Notes under the pieces: model-generated
The model's database searches: none
The model's input: only the letters and a program-made list of their open reading frames with translations
Told to the model about the DNA's origin: nothing
Part shown: piece by piece, positions 8,397 to 17,319 of the stretch
How positions within the stretch are numbered: position 1 is the stretch's first letter
Layout: each line of letters starts with the position of its first letter
Position numbers and translations under genes: made by a program
Assembly: GCF_029625315.1 (NCBI RefSeq)
Contig: NZ_CP121110.1
Location: forward strand, 3,605,001-3,669,000
Direction: 5' to 3'
Source of the DNA: Flavobacterium ginsengisoli
GTDB taxonomy: Bacteria; Bacteroidota; Bacteroidia; Flavobacteriales; Flavobacteriaceae
Length of the DNA: 64,000 nt

Positions 8397-8998
8397 CTAT
8401 TGTTTTATCATCAAATATTTACCGCCTTTTATAATTGCTGGCTTTGGTTTTGGCTGGCCTTCCCTAACAGCCATTGGTCCCGTATACCAAATTTCTGCGA
8501 TAATTGCAGGTTTTCCATTGACAGTAGTTTTTCTTATATCAATTTCTCCTACTTGAGGAGACAGTTCATCACTAAAACCTAGTCTAAGGCGTTTTTCATC
8601 TGTTGAGCAATCATCGCAGCCTAATACAGTACCTGTCAGAACCCTTTTGCCACTTATATTATTACTGTTGCTTGTCGGAGTTAATCTACTTAATGTGTTG
8701 ACTTTTTCAATTCCATTTTCAATTAATTGGTATTCTCCAACAATTAAGTCTTCATAATAAGCACCATTCATAGAAGTCTTTATATTTTTCTGGAGTTTTA
8801 TTTTCAAGGATGTATTGCCATTGGTATACACATAAGTGCCATCATACCCGTTTAACACATTTTTTGTATCTTTATAATATGCGCCTCTTATGCCGACAAA
8901 TCCTTCTTTTGGTGTTGTTATGTCTAATATCTGACTTTGTCCCGAACAGCTATTTAAAAAATAAAAAATACTGCTAAAAAATTAATATAGTTTTTCAT
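8397..8998 (-). CDS. Small lipoprotein of unknown function (frame interrupted at a homopolymer)
   Basis: The intact part (from 8858) is a beta-rich domain, YDGTYVYTNGNTSLKI..., with paired tyrosines and a C-terminal basic tail. Upstream on the same strand a lipoprotein signal starts at 8998 (MKNYINFLAVFFIF) but stops within a run of six A (8956-8961, plus strand). Adding one base gives ...FLNSCSGQS..., a good lipobox, and a 200-residue protein. This resembles a family of small Flavobacterium lipoproteins of unknown function. It starts 16 bp after the stop of the JAMM-like gene, so the two probably form an operon and may act together. Confidence 0.7.
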
Positions 8999-9014
8999 AA
9001 TCATTTTATTATTG

Positions 9015-10460
9015 TTAAGTACAAGGTACAAGATTTGCTTTTTTTGTAGTTGGATTAAGTTCTAATTTGCTCCATTTAGTCAATAATGGATCTGCTTTAT
9101 AAATGGATATGCCAAAAGCGCCAAATTGTTTGAGAAAACTTTCTTCTAAGGCTCCTCCGCTTTCATCATATAATACAGCCTGTTCATCATGTATTTTTTT
9201 TAATTTTTCTTTTTCTGACTTATCATTTAAATTTGGATTATTCCAGACTGAATTTACCTTACTGTCTAATAACGCAAAATCGTTAACTTTTATAGAATAA
9301 GTATTTACATTCCCGGCTTTATCTTTGGCGACCATTATACAAAAAACATCTTCTTTTCTGCTTGGAGATGCATCATTATAAGCATTTCTTAAAAATTTTA
9401 CATCTCCAAAAGAAAACATTGCATAGCCATTTTTTGGGTGAGAATGTGCTCCACCAATATATGAAGAGCCTGTTGATAATGGAACTGAAAATTCATCTAG
9501 TGATGATATCTGATTATACTCATACCTGTAAGTCCCATCTGGATTCATGAGTTTTTTTACTTCAACACCGTGTTCCAATCTATTGACAGAAGCCATTACT
9601 TTTCCCTTTAACCAATCAATACTAGGTTTCATATTTCCTGTTTTTGTAACGTCTATTAATGCTTTCATTTGTCCGCAAGGATCTGTTGAATTTCCATTTT
9701 GATCTTCTCCACCTTCAGAACCAGAACCTGTACCTGTACCATGATTGGTATAAGAACCAGCATCTGAGTAATTTGGATTAGTACCACCTGTGCCATTGTA
9801 AATAATACCTCCTCCTCCCGAAGGATTTTGATAATTATTGTTTACTACAACTTCTTTTAATTGTATACCTGTATCTGTAGTTCCTCCTCCATCTACGTCA
9901 CATTCTATTCCGGCAGGACAGGCGACTTGATTTGAAGGGGCTTTACCTGTAGTTTGTTTGTTTTTAAGGGCTAAGGTAAGAACACCATTTTCAATAAGTC
10001 TATTGTTTTCGAACTTAGCAGTTTTTACAAAACCCTTTTTTAAATCCCACCCTACTATATAGCCATTAAAAGAAGGACTATTAATTGATAAATTATCTGC
10101 ATCTGGATATATTTCAAAGACCATCGCTTCGTAATTGTTTTCGGATAGTTTATAAATATACAATTTTTGTTCCCAAAGCTCTGTTTGATCTTTTTTTACT
10201 TCAATTATAGGAACTATAATTGTTTGTGTTCCATCTTTTGAATTTGTAATTTCTGCATCATTCCAATTGTAATTTAAGTTCTTAAGTAAAGCAAAATTTT
10301 CACCTTTTGCTTCATAGTTTTTAAACCATACTTTGGCAGATTGCATAATTTTAGCATCTGTCTGTCCTACATCATTGTCATCTTTTTGACACTTGATAGA
10401 AGTAGCAAGAATTAAAAAGACAATCATAAATCTTGCGGCATTCTTAATTTTTCTTCTCAT
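9015..10460 (-). CDS. Lipoprotein with JAMM/JAB-like metalloprotease motif
   Basis: The start at 10460 (MRRKIKNAARFMIVFLILATSIKC) gives a lipoprotein signal with the lipobox cysteine at residue 24; the longer upstream start would bury it. The mature protein has an N-terminal domain like those of secreted Bacteroidota proteins, a Gly/Ser/Asn/Thr-rich linker, and near residues 335-355 the sequence AHSHPKNGYAMFSFGDVKF. That is close to the JAMM zinc-binding signature (HxH, then Ser, then Asp), one residue longer than canonical. A glutamate-bearing strand precedes it (LEHGVEV). It may be a surface peptidase or an effector-like protein; the activity is inferred. It is 481 residues, in a likely operon with the lipoprotein downstream. 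Confidence 0.75.
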   Translation of the reverse strand: MRRKIKNAARFMIVFLILATSIKCQKDDNDVGQTDAKIMQSAKVWFKNYEAKGENFALLKNLNYNWNDAEITNSKDGTQTIIVPIIEVKKDQTELWEQKLYIYKLSENNYEAMVFEIYPDADNLSINSPSFNGYIVGWDLKKGFVKTAKFENNRLIENGVLTLALKNKQTTGKAPSNQVACPAGIECDVDGGGTTDTGIQLKEVVVNNNYQNPSGGGGIIYNGTGGTNPNYSDAGSYTNHGTGTGSGSEGGEDQNGNSTDPCGQMKALIDVTKTGNMKPSIDWLKGKVMASVNRLEHGVEVKKLMNPDGTYRYEYNQISSLDEFSVPLSTGSSYIGGAHSHPKNGYAMFSFGDVKFLRNAYNDASPSRKEDVFCIMVAKDKAGNVNTYSIKVNDFALLDSKVNSVWNNPNLNDKSEKEKLKKIHDEQAVLYDESGGALEESFLKQFGAFGISIYKADPLLTKWSKLELNPTTKKANLVPCT

Positions 10461-10794
10461 ATTTTGGCATTTAAAGGTTAATATTCTATGCAACTATTTA
10501 GGATTATAGATGTAATTATAATGATAAAATATAAGAAAAAGATTATTTTTATGGTTTTATTTGTTAAATAATGTAATATTTATTTTATAAATTTATTTTA
10601 TTTAGATAAAATAATGCGAGAAGTCTAGGAAAGAAGTATAGGTATCTTACTAAATACTTTTGTTTTGATATTTTGATATCAATTGGAAATCATCAGTACG
10701 AATAAAAAAGGGAATTTTAAAGATGAATGTCATTTTACAATTTAGGCGATAATAATAGGCGCCTTAGATGTTATTAAAATATCAATTGGAAAAA

Positions 10795-10868
10795 GAAATT
10801 CTATCGCAAGACGCAAAAATTGTTTCACGATAAACAAAAAGCCCGATTCGTTTAGAAATCGGGCTTTT
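10795..10868 (+). repeat. Direct repeat, right copy (gene 3' end plus terminator)
   Basis: This 74-bp segment is identical to 8011-8084, including the terminator (10836-10868). It is in frame with a short remnant (EKEILSQDAKIVSR, then stop). Confidence 0.95.
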
Positions 10869-11050
10869 GTATTAAATGGCAAGAAGTGCTTTTCAAGTTA
10901 CTTTTTCTTGAGTTATTTGTGTCAATTTTAATTTCTGCAGAGCAATATTATTCTTCTATGTTTTTTTTATCTTTTGTTTTTGAAGTTCTTCAGAGAATGA
11001 GGTTGTTGCGATTTTTGTTTTCCAAAGACAACGAATAAGTCGGCAGGAAT

Positions 11051-11064
11051 GTTTCGCGTGGAAC
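11051..11064. promoter_or_regulatory. Degenerate parS-like site
   Basis: GTTTCGCGTGGAAC differs at two positions from the universal core. It is intergenic. Confidence 0.45.
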
Positions 11065-11132
11065 TTGTAATGGCTGAAAGAAATATTCAGGCCAATTCCA
11101 AATTTGATTCAATCAGAAAAAGGCAAAAAAAA

Positions 11133-11156
11133 ATCCTGTTCGAAAGAACAGGATTA
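11133..11156 (-). terminator. Terminator for the HU/SPOR gene
   Basis: AATCCTGTTC pairs with GAACAGGATT with a GAAA loop. Read on the minus strand it is followed by a long T run. Confidence 0.9.
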
Positions 11157-11164
11157 AAAGTATT

Positions 11165-12138
11165 TTATAGGTTTTCTACCAGAATCCAAGCTTGTGGATT
11201 TTCGCCTTTTTGTATTTCTTTTTGAGCTTGTTCAGCTTCTTTCATTGTAGCATAACTTCCGTACAAAACAGGAAATAAACCGTGTTTGTTTTCTTTGAGC
11301 ATTCTCGCTTTGAAACCATCTTTAATTAGTTGGTTATAAGCTTTTCTAGCATTTTGCTCACTTCTAAACGCGCCTGCCATAATGTGATATGGCATTGTTG
11401 GTTCAACAGTTTCGACAGCAGTAGAATCTACTGAAAGAGTTACAGCTGGAAGCGGACTTTTGATAAAGAAAGTTGCTTCTTGAATTTTGTTTTGTACTTT
11501 TTTCTGAACAGCTTGTTCTACAACAAGTGTTTGATTGTCAATTTGATTTTGGTACAAAGGATAACCAATGCTTCCTGTAATTCCAAGTCCTAAAACAAGA
11601 ATTGCAGGCATAACGTAAGAATCGATTTGAAGATTTGGTTTCTTCTTCATTTTCGTATAATAAAGTGGCATCTTTTTCTTTTGCTCGCAATCTTTTCGAT
11701 CTTTTTCTCGAAAACCTCTTTTTTCACCATCGGAGAAACAAAAGGACTTAATCCAAAAGAAGTCGCCAAATAATTGGTCTGATCGTTTGGTCTGAAAATT
11801 ATATTGCTTTCTGAATTTAAGCGCAATTCTCCAATATTTTTTAAAAGGATTACGCCACCTTCTTCCAAAGTTTTTTTCCAATTTAAAACCTCAAAAGCAA
11901 TTGCGCTAACTGCAAAACCGTAAGATGTTTTCTCAGCTTGAGCAATATGATTTGCTAACAAACCGTCGTTATTTTTGATACGACTGTTGAAAGAAATGGT
12001 TTTTTTTGGAGGAAAAAACGAATTAGTGCTTTCATTCAGTTGCGCTGAGTGAGTTTCGGTTAAAAATGCACCAAATCCTGGAACCGTTACACACTGATAA
12101 CGATACAATAACTGTGAGATATATACTTCGATTTTCAT
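11165..12138 (-). CDS. HU-CCDC81-like and SPOR domain envelope protein (frame interrupted twice)
   Basis: Residues 1-150 form a HU/IHF-like CCDC81-type domain (MKIEVYISQLLYRYQCVTVPGFGAFL). One membrane helix follows near residues 172-195 (VLGLGITGSIGYP), and a C-terminal SPOR domain (YHIMAGAFRSEQNARKAYNQL) binds glycan strands denuded of peptides. The layout fits a wall-anchored inner-membrane protein. The frame breaks at 11683-11688 (GCGAGC on the coding strand) and at 11604-11609 (GCAGGC on the opposite strand), each an expanded GCAGC. Removing both bases yields 323 residues and joins ...RFLRYAAILVLGLG.... Bacteroidota -7 box TAACTTTG lies 5 bp before the ATG at 12138, so the mRNA is probably leaderless. 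Confidence 0.88.
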
Positions 12139-12143
12139 ACTAA

Positions 12144-12151
12144 CAAAGTTA
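12144..12151 (-). promoter_or_regulatory. Promoter of the HU/SPOR gene
   Basis: On the minus strand TTTTG, 18 bp, then TAACTTTG: a near-ideal Bacteroidota promoter whose -7 box ends 5 bp before the start codon. Confidence 0.65.
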
Positions 12152-12375
12152 TGCATCGTGTATAGTTATCAAAATTTTATTCACAATTTTTATTAACAAT
12201 TCAGAATTATTTTTATACAATTCGTTTTCAAATATTTAGCTCTTTAGTTTCTGTGTGTGGGTTTCGTTTTAGAAAAATTAGATTATATTTTAACAAGAAA
12301 TAACTTTGTTTTAATGATATTTGCGATTCAAAAAATCAAAATTATTTTTTCTATTTTACATAATGTTTTAAAAAG

Positions 12376-13476
12376 ATGACCGATCAGGATTTATTTAGTT
12401 TACTTGCCTTGTTGAAAGTTGATGGAGTGGGTGATATTTTAGGCAAAAAACTGCTCCACTCTTTTGGATCGGCTTCAGACATTTTTAAAGCCAAAAATTC
12501 TCAGCTGGCGGCGGTTGACGGTATTGGATCTGTTTTGTTGAAGAATTTGAAGGACAAAACAATATTTGAAAGGGCGGAGAAAGAATTATTGTTCATTAAA
12601 AACAATACTATTCAGGTTTCTTTTTTTCAAGATGAAAGCTATCCAGAAAGACTTAAACATTGTTTTGATGCTCCAATTTTGCTTTTTACAGCAGGAAACA
12701 TAGATCTTAAAAACAGAAAAATAATTAGTATTGTTGGCACTCGACAAATCACTTCTTACGGAACCGATTTCTGCAAAAAGTTGATTGAAGAAATAGCTCC
12801 GTTAGATCCAGTAATTGTGAGCGGGTTTGCGTATGGTGTTGATATTGTAGCACATCAAGCGGCTATAGATTATAATTTGCAAACAATTGGCGTTTTGGCT
12901 CATGGCCTGAATCAAATTTATCCTCGATCGCATAAAAAATACATGGCAAAAATGGAGGAGAATGGTGGATTTATAACAGAGTTTTGGAGTGATTCAAATC
13001 CCGATAAAGAAAAATTTGTTCGTAGAAACCGTATTGTTGCTGGTATGACTGAAGCAACAATTGTAATTGAATCTGCCGATAGAGGAGGATCTTTGATTAC
13101 TGCAAATATGGCAAATGAGTACAATCGTGATGTTTTTGCTGTGCCTGGGAGAGTCACCGATAAATACAGTCAAGGTTGTAATAATTTGATTAAAACTCAG
13201 AAAGCGAACGTACTGACAAGTGCAGCAGATTTAATCTATATGCTAAATTGGGATATTAAAGAAAATCCCAAAAGCATTCAGAAACAGCTTTTTGTAGAAT
13301 TAGAAGCAGATGAACAAAAGATTTATGATTTTCTTCAAAAGGCTGGAAAAGAATTATTAGACATCATTGCAATAGAATGCGAAATTCCAATTTTTAAACT
13401 TTCTGGAATTCTCATAGGGATGGAATTAAAAGGAGTCATTAGGCCACTTCCTGGAAAACTTTTTGAGTCAATTTAA
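12376..13476 (+). CDS. dprA: DNA-processing protein DprA
   Basis: DprA loads RecA onto incoming single-stranded DNA during transformation; many non-competent bacteria also keep it. The 366-residue product has an N-terminal helix-hairpin-helix region (LLALLKVDGVGDILGKKLL), the DprA Rossmann core starting at SIVGTRQITSYG (near residue 114) with SGFAYGVDIVAHQ and GGSLITANMA, and a C-terminal winged-helix-like end (KELLDIIAIECEIP). The length is normal. The ATG at 12376 follows a 237-base AT-rich spacer shared with the divergent HU/SPOR gene. A TTATTCACA DnaA-box-like nonamer lies at 12177 in that spacer; a single copy is not evidence for an origin. Confidence 0.95.
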   Translation: MTDQDLFSLLALLKVDGVGDILGKKLLHSFGSASDIFKAKNSQLAAVDGIGSVLLKNLKDKTIFERAEKELLFIKNNTIQVSFFQDESYPERLKHCFDAPILLFTAGNIDLKNRKIISIVGTRQITSYGTDFCKKLIEEIAPLDPVIVSGFAYGVDIVAHQAAIDYNLQTIGVLAHGLNQIYPRSHKKYMAKMEENGGFITEFWSDSNPDKEKFVRRNRIVAGMTEATIVIESADRGGSLITANMANEYNRDVFAVPGRVTDKYSQGCNNLIKTQKANVLTSAADLIYMLNWDIKENPKSIQKQLFVELEADEQKIYDFLQKAGKELLDIIAIECEIPIFKLSGILIGMELKGVIRPLPGKLFESI

Positions 13477-13493
13477 CGCAGAAAATCTTATAT

Positions 13494-13616
13494 TTATTTT
13501 TTTGTAAAATGTTTGTACAATCGGTATAAAATATAGATCGCCAATAATCCAAAAACGATGTTTAGGATTTGAAATACATACGGTGGAACATTATAATCTT
13601 CAATATACTTATCCAT
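13494..13616 (-). CDS. Small single-pass membrane protein
   Basis: A 40-residue frame (start MDKYIEDYNVPPYVFQ) with one hydrophobic helix, ILNIVFGLLAIYILY, and a basic tail KHFTKK. The shape and composition look like a real small membrane protein, not chance. It lies convergent to dprA. No family is recognised. Confidence 0.6.
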   Translation of the reverse strand: MDKYIEDYNVPPYVFQILNIVFGLLAIYILYRLYKHFTKK

Positions 13617-13680
13617 CTTTGTTTTTTTAAATGATTAATATACTTAAAGTTACAAAAAGTAAAAAGAACTTTAAAAGAAA

Positions 13681-13714
13681 AACGCTGACCATTTTAAAAT
13701 GATCAGCGTTTTTT
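13681..13714. terminator. Bidirectional terminator
   Basis: AACGCTGACCATTT pairs with AAATGATCAGCGTT (one mismatch), flanked by A and T runs on either side. It ends the NTF2-like gene reading leftward. Confidence 0.85.
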
Positions 13715-13733
13715 AAGAAACATTGTTTTGAAA

Positions 13734-14231
13734 TTAAGATTTAGGATAATATTTAGAAATTTCAATAGAAAAAAGAACGCTTGTTATCTTCCATTTTCCA
13801 TTAATCTTAATTAATTGCCAGTATTCTTCACCCCAATTTGTCATCGAATCTTCTGACCAAAAACTGTAATCGAATGTAACACTGGCAATAACATCGTCAT
13901 TTTGAATAATTATCTTTTCAAACTTTTCCTCACTTTTTTTGCTTTGCAGAATAGATTGAATAAAGCTACTGTATGTGCCAGTAAAATAATTTTTTGTGAT
14001 TGTTGGCTTAGCTTCGAGTCTTTTGGCTTGACTTTTTTCTTTGATTACACTAATCCAATTCACGGTTTCTTTAAAAAACAAACTATTAAAAGTTATAGAA
14101 TCTTTTTTTGCGATACTTTGCATAAATGCATTTAGTATTTGATGTATTTCTTCTTGATCTTTTAATGTTTGTTGAGCAAAAGTAAAGTTTAAAGAAATGA
14201 ATGATAATAAAATTGTAATTGCTGTTTTCAT
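13734..14231 (-). CDS. Secreted NTF2/SnoaL-like protein
   Basis: This 165-residue product has a signal peptide (MKTAITILLSFISLNFTFAQ) followed by a fold resembling the NTF2/DUF4440 cone barrel: an N-terminal helix (EEIHQILNAFMQSIAKKDSITFNSLF) and late strands (YWQLIKINGKWKITSVLFSIE). Members bind small molecules or act as enzymes; the activity here is unknown. It starts 4 bp after the stop of the acyltransferase gene, so the two are probably co-transcribed. Confidence 0.8.
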   Translation of the reverse strand: MKTAITILLSFISLNFTFAQQTLKDQEEIHQILNAFMQSIAKKDSITFNSLFFKETVNWISVIKEKSQAKRLEAKPTITKNYFTGTYSSFIQSILQSKKSEEKFEKIIIQNDDVIASVTFDYSFWSEDSMTNWGEEYWQLIKINGKWKITSVLFSIEISKYYPKS

Positions 14232-14235
14232 GTTT

Positions 14236-15351
14236 TTAAGATTTAATTTTTAGCATATAATTTTTAATTTTTGAAGAAGGTTTTTCTACTAAATATTTAA
14301 TAAATAAGCTGATTATAATGCAGTTTATAAAACAGATGAGCAGAGCGATTTGTCCTTCGTTATCAATATTTAATTTTTGCAGAACTATTTGAGTTAAGTG
14401 AATAATTCCTTTGTGTGTGAGATAGATAGAAAAGGAAAGTGATGCGAGTTGAGTCGATAAAATCGATTTTGAATGGTATAAAAAGCAAGATTTTGAAATG
14501 GCAGACATTACAATCAATCCATAGCCAATTGAAACAGTTGTAAATCCAACCGTTGATGCTAATTGTGAAATTTGATTACTGCAAATCCAAAATGAAAAAC
14601 CAACAATTATTAACCCAATTAAGAATAATTGATTGCCATATGAATTAACGAAATTTTTGAAACGCTTGGAATATTCATAGAAGAATGCAATACTAATTCC
14701 AATTGTTAAACCATCTAATCTGGTGTATGTTGGGTAATAAATTTTCATATACCAGATTCTCCATAAATCTGAGCTATTTAGGTTTGGAACTATTAGCAAC
14801 TGCCATGAAATAATTCTTAAAGACAAAGTGAATAACAAGAGAAAAAGCAGAAAATATTTGATGTAGGATACTTTTTTGAATTTTAAAAATAACAGAAGAA
14901 TTATGGGAAAAATTAAATAAAATTGCTCTTCTATGCATAAAGACCAAGCATGAGAAAATGTTCCAAAATGGAGAAGATCAAGTCCGATGTTTTGAGTAAA
15001 AGTGATAAACTTCCAAAATGGAGGCAGAGCTTCTTTTTCTCTAAAAAAAGGAAAAGTAAAATAAAGAAACAGGGTTAAAGCATAAGCCGGAATGATTCTG
15101 AAAAAGCGTTTGATATAAAACTCTTTGAAGCGAATGTTGCTTGAGAATTTAAGTTGTTCAAAAAGCTGTTTTGAAATGAGAAACCCGCTAAGAACAAAAA
15201 ATAAATCTACACCAGTCCAGCCAAATTGCCCATATTTATCAACCCAATCTGGATGTTGAAACATGCGATAATGATATAATAGAACCATTAAAATTGCTAA
15301 AGAGCGCAAATGATCTAGGCCAAGAAATTTTTCAGATGTTTGAGAATTCAT
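14236..15351 (-). CDS. Acyltransferase 3 family membrane protein (OafA/YrhL-like)
   Basis: This is an integral-membrane O-acyltransferase of the acyltransferase-3 family, which acetylates cell-surface glycans or similar acceptors. The 371-residue product has the family's N-terminal signature LGLDHLRSLAILMVLLYH, then FFVLSGFLIS, the RFFRIIPAY loop, and SHAWSLCIEEQFYLIFP, with about ten hydrophobic helices. The acceptor cannot be told from sequence. A TAGTTTTG -7 box lies 14 bp before the ATG (15365-15372, minus strand). Confidence 0.92.
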   Translation of the reverse strand: MNSQTSEKFLGLDHLRSLAILMVLLYHYRMFQHPDWVDKYGQFGWTGVDLFFVLSGFLISKQLFEQLKFSSNIRFKEFYIKRFFRIIPAYALTLFLYFTFPFFREKEALPPFWKFITFTQNIGLDLLHFGTFSHAWSLCIEEQFYLIFPIILLLFLKFKKVSYIKYFLLFLLLFTLSLRIISWQLLIVPNLNSSDLWRIWYMKIYYPTYTRLDGLTIGISIAFFYEYSKRFKNFVNSYGNQLFLIGLIIVGFSFWICSNQISQLASTVGFTTVSIGYGLIVMSAISKSCFLYHSKSILSTQLASLSFSIYLTHKGIIHLTQIVLQKLNIDNEGQIALLICFINCIIISLFIKYLVEKPSSKIKNYMLKIKS

Positions 15352-15523
15352 TCGTTTTTTTCGGCAAAACTATAGCGAATTTTTTCAGATTTTTTAATGG
15401 TATTTGTAAAGTCAGTTTTGATGTTTGAATAACTTAAATTCATATTTCAATGACATTATTTGCAGTTCATCATCAAAATTAAGCTGTTTACAATCAACTT
15501 ATAAAAAATGAACCCCAATTACC

Positions 15524-15531
15524 TATTTTTG
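15524..15531 (+). promoter_or_regulatory. -7 box of the sensor kinase gene
   Basis: TATTTTTG ends 4 bp before the ATG at 15536, which suggests a leaderless transcript. No -33 element is obvious. Confidence 0.5.
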
Positions 15532-15535
15532 AAGC

Positions 15536-16597
15536 ATGATAAAGAGTAATTTAAACCATAACGTGAAGCAAAGTGTCGTCTTTCAGATTTGTTTTTGGCT
15601 TCTTTTTTTTTTAATTGGGGAAGCCAAAATTTATGCTGAATATGAGCATCCGCTTTTTTCTATGATCATTCCGTATGATTTGAGTCATTTGATTTTTCAA
15701 ATATTATGTTCCAATTTTATTTATTTCTTTTTAATAAAAAAGATGTTCTATAAAAAGCATTATTTTTTATTTGTTATTTCAATAATTGCCTGTATTTATT
15801 TATTTTCTGTTTTAAATAGAATTTTTGCGATTTATGTTGCCGAACCTTTTTTTATAAATGAACCTCAAGACAATTTAATAAGTATTTTGACAGATTTGAG
15901 TTATTTGTTCTGCTATTACGTAGTTCCAATCGTGACGGCTTGTTTTGTTTTTGTTTCCGTAGCATTTATGTTTGATTTAAGGAACGAAAAACAATATTCG
16001 GTACAAATACTCAAAGAAAAGGCAGAATTAGAATTAAACGCCTTAAAAACGCAATTAAATCCACATTTTTTATTCAACACGCTAAATAATATTTATTCGC
16101 TTTCAATTATTGATTCTGATAAAACATCTGAGTCGATAAGCCGTCTTTCAAATATTTTGGATTATATCTTGTATAAAGGCCAGAAAAAATTAATTCCGAT
16201 TTCTGATGAATTGAAAGTAATTCATGATTATGCCGAATTAGAAAAACTGAGATATGATTCTAGGTTAGAACTTAAAATTACGGAGGAAATTAGTGCTTTA
16301 AATCTTGTTCCGCCTTTATTGTTTTTATCTTTAGTAGAAAATGCTTTTAAGCATGGAGCAGGAAGCATTTCCGGAAATATTTTTATTTCAATTTTAATTA
16401 AAACGGATGCCGAAAAAACGATTTTTAAGATTGAGAATTCTTTTGTTCCGAAAGAAAATAACAATGAAAAAAGTTTAGGCTTAAAGATAATTCAGGAACA
16501 ATTAAAAATTATTTACGGAGGTCGAAGTTCCAATTTAATTCAAAATCAAGACAATCTCTTTAGTGTAGAAATAATAATTCCAGCAAATGAAAATTAA
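15536..16597 (+). CDS. LytS-type sensor histidine kinase
   Basis: This is a membrane sensor kinase of the His_kinase (PF06580) class paired with a LytTR regulator. The first 150 residues hold about four membrane helices (FQICFWLLFFLIG, FLFVISIIACIYLFSVL and so on). A short coiled linker leads to the phosphoacceptor segment NPHFLFNTLNNIYSLS, with His at residue 177, and the ATP-binding N box LVENAFKHG. It is 353 residues. The gene overlaps the response-regulator gene by 11 bp, consistent with translational coupling. The signal sensed is unknown. Confidence 0.94.
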   Translation: MIKSNLNHNVKQSVVFQICFWLLFFLIGEAKIYAEYEHPLFSMIIPYDLSHLIFQILCSNFIYFFLIKKMFYKKHYFLFVISIIACIYLFSVLNRIFAIYVAEPFFINEPQDNLISILTDLSYLFCYYVVPIVTACFVFVSVAFMFDLRNEKQYSVQILKEKAELELNALKTQLNPHFLFNTLNNIYSLSIIDSDKTSESISRLSNILDYILYKGQKKLIPISDELKVIHDYAELEKLRYDSRLELKITEEISALNLVPPLLFLSLVENAFKHGAGSISGNIFISILIKTDAEKTIFKIENSFVPKENNNEKSLGLKIIQEQLKIIYGGRSSNLIQNQDNLFSVEIIIPANEN

Positions 16598-17267
16598 TTG
16601 TATTATAGTTGATGATGAACCACTTGCAATTAAACTTTTAGAAAATCATATTTCTAAAATAGAAGAATTGCATTTGGTTGGCACCGCTGGAAATGCTTTA
16701 GAGGCTTACAAATTGACAAAGTCTAAAACCGTTGATTTGGTTTTTTTAGATATTCAAATGCCAGATTTAACTGGAATAGATTTTTTGAAATCATTAAAAA
16801 ACAGACCCAAAACTATATTTACAACCGCATACAGAGAATTTGCAATAGAAGGTTTTGAACTTGAAGCGGTTGATTATATATTGAAACCAATAACATTCGA
16901 ACGCTTTTTTAAAGCTGTTGAGCGTGTTTTAAGGGAAAATACTGAAAGTAAAGAAGATGAATTTATATTGTTGAAATCAAAAGGACTTCAATATAAAATT
17001 TTACTCAAAATGATTTTATTTTTTGAAAGTCAGGCCAATGACGTCAAAGTGGTTTTAAAAGAAGGAAAACCAATCATTGCAAAATATAAAATAAGTGATT
17101 TGGAGGTTTTAGAATCGAAAGGTTTTTTGCGTGTTCACCGTTCTTTTTTAGTTAATTTAAAAGAAGTTAAAGCTTTTGGCAATACGGAGTTAATAATCGA
17201 AAATTATGCAATTCCAATTGGCAGAAGTTATAAGCAAAACTATGAAAAGTATAAAAGCCGTTTTTGA
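16587..17267 (+). CDS. LytTR-family response regulator
   Basis: This is the partner of the upstream LytS-type kinase. Residues 1-120 form a receiver domain with acidic residues D9 and D10, phosphoacceptor D55 (FLDIQMP), conserved T and K (TTAYREFA, ILKPI). Residues 125-226 form a LytTR DNA-binding domain (GFLRVHRSFLVNLKEVKAF ... IPIGRSYK). It is 226 residues, normal for the class. A bidirectional terminator separates it from trpS. Confidence 0.95.
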   Translation: MKINCIIVDDEPLAIKLLENHISKIEELHLVGTAGNALEAYKLTKSKTVDLVFLDIQMPDLTGIDFLKSLKNRPKTIFTTAYREFAIEGFELEAVDYILKPITFERFFKAVERVLRENTESKEDEFILLKSKGLQYKILLKMILFFESQANDVKVVLKEGKPIIAKYKISDLEVLESKGFLRVHRSFLVNLKEVKAFGNTELIIENYAIPIGRSYKQNYEKYKSRF

Positions 17268-17280
17268 AATTAAATTTAAA

Positions 17281-17316
17281 AAAACCTAACAGATTTAAAA
17301 TTCTGTTAGGTTTTAT
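17281..17316. terminator. Bidirectional terminator
   Basis: AAAACCTAACAGA pairs with TCTGTTAGGTTTT, with T runs in both directions, between the convergent regulator and trpS genes. Confidence 0.88.
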
Positions 17317-17319
17317 AAA

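Larger units (their letters stand above)
10461..11132. other. Gene-poor region to the right of the accessory insert
   Basis: This stretch has no convincing gene. It holds the right copy of the duplicated gene end (10795-10868), a 14-bp direct repeat ATATCAATTGGAAA at about 10677 and 10779, and a degenerate parS-like site (11051). A 21-codon frame at 10768-10833 ends in the same residues as the protein at 7288-8049, so it is a gene remnant. Confidence 0.75.

Noticed and set aside
12177..12185. TTATTCACA as part of a replication origin
   Set aside because: It is a single DnaA-box-like nonamer in an AT-rich spacer, with no cluster of further boxes.
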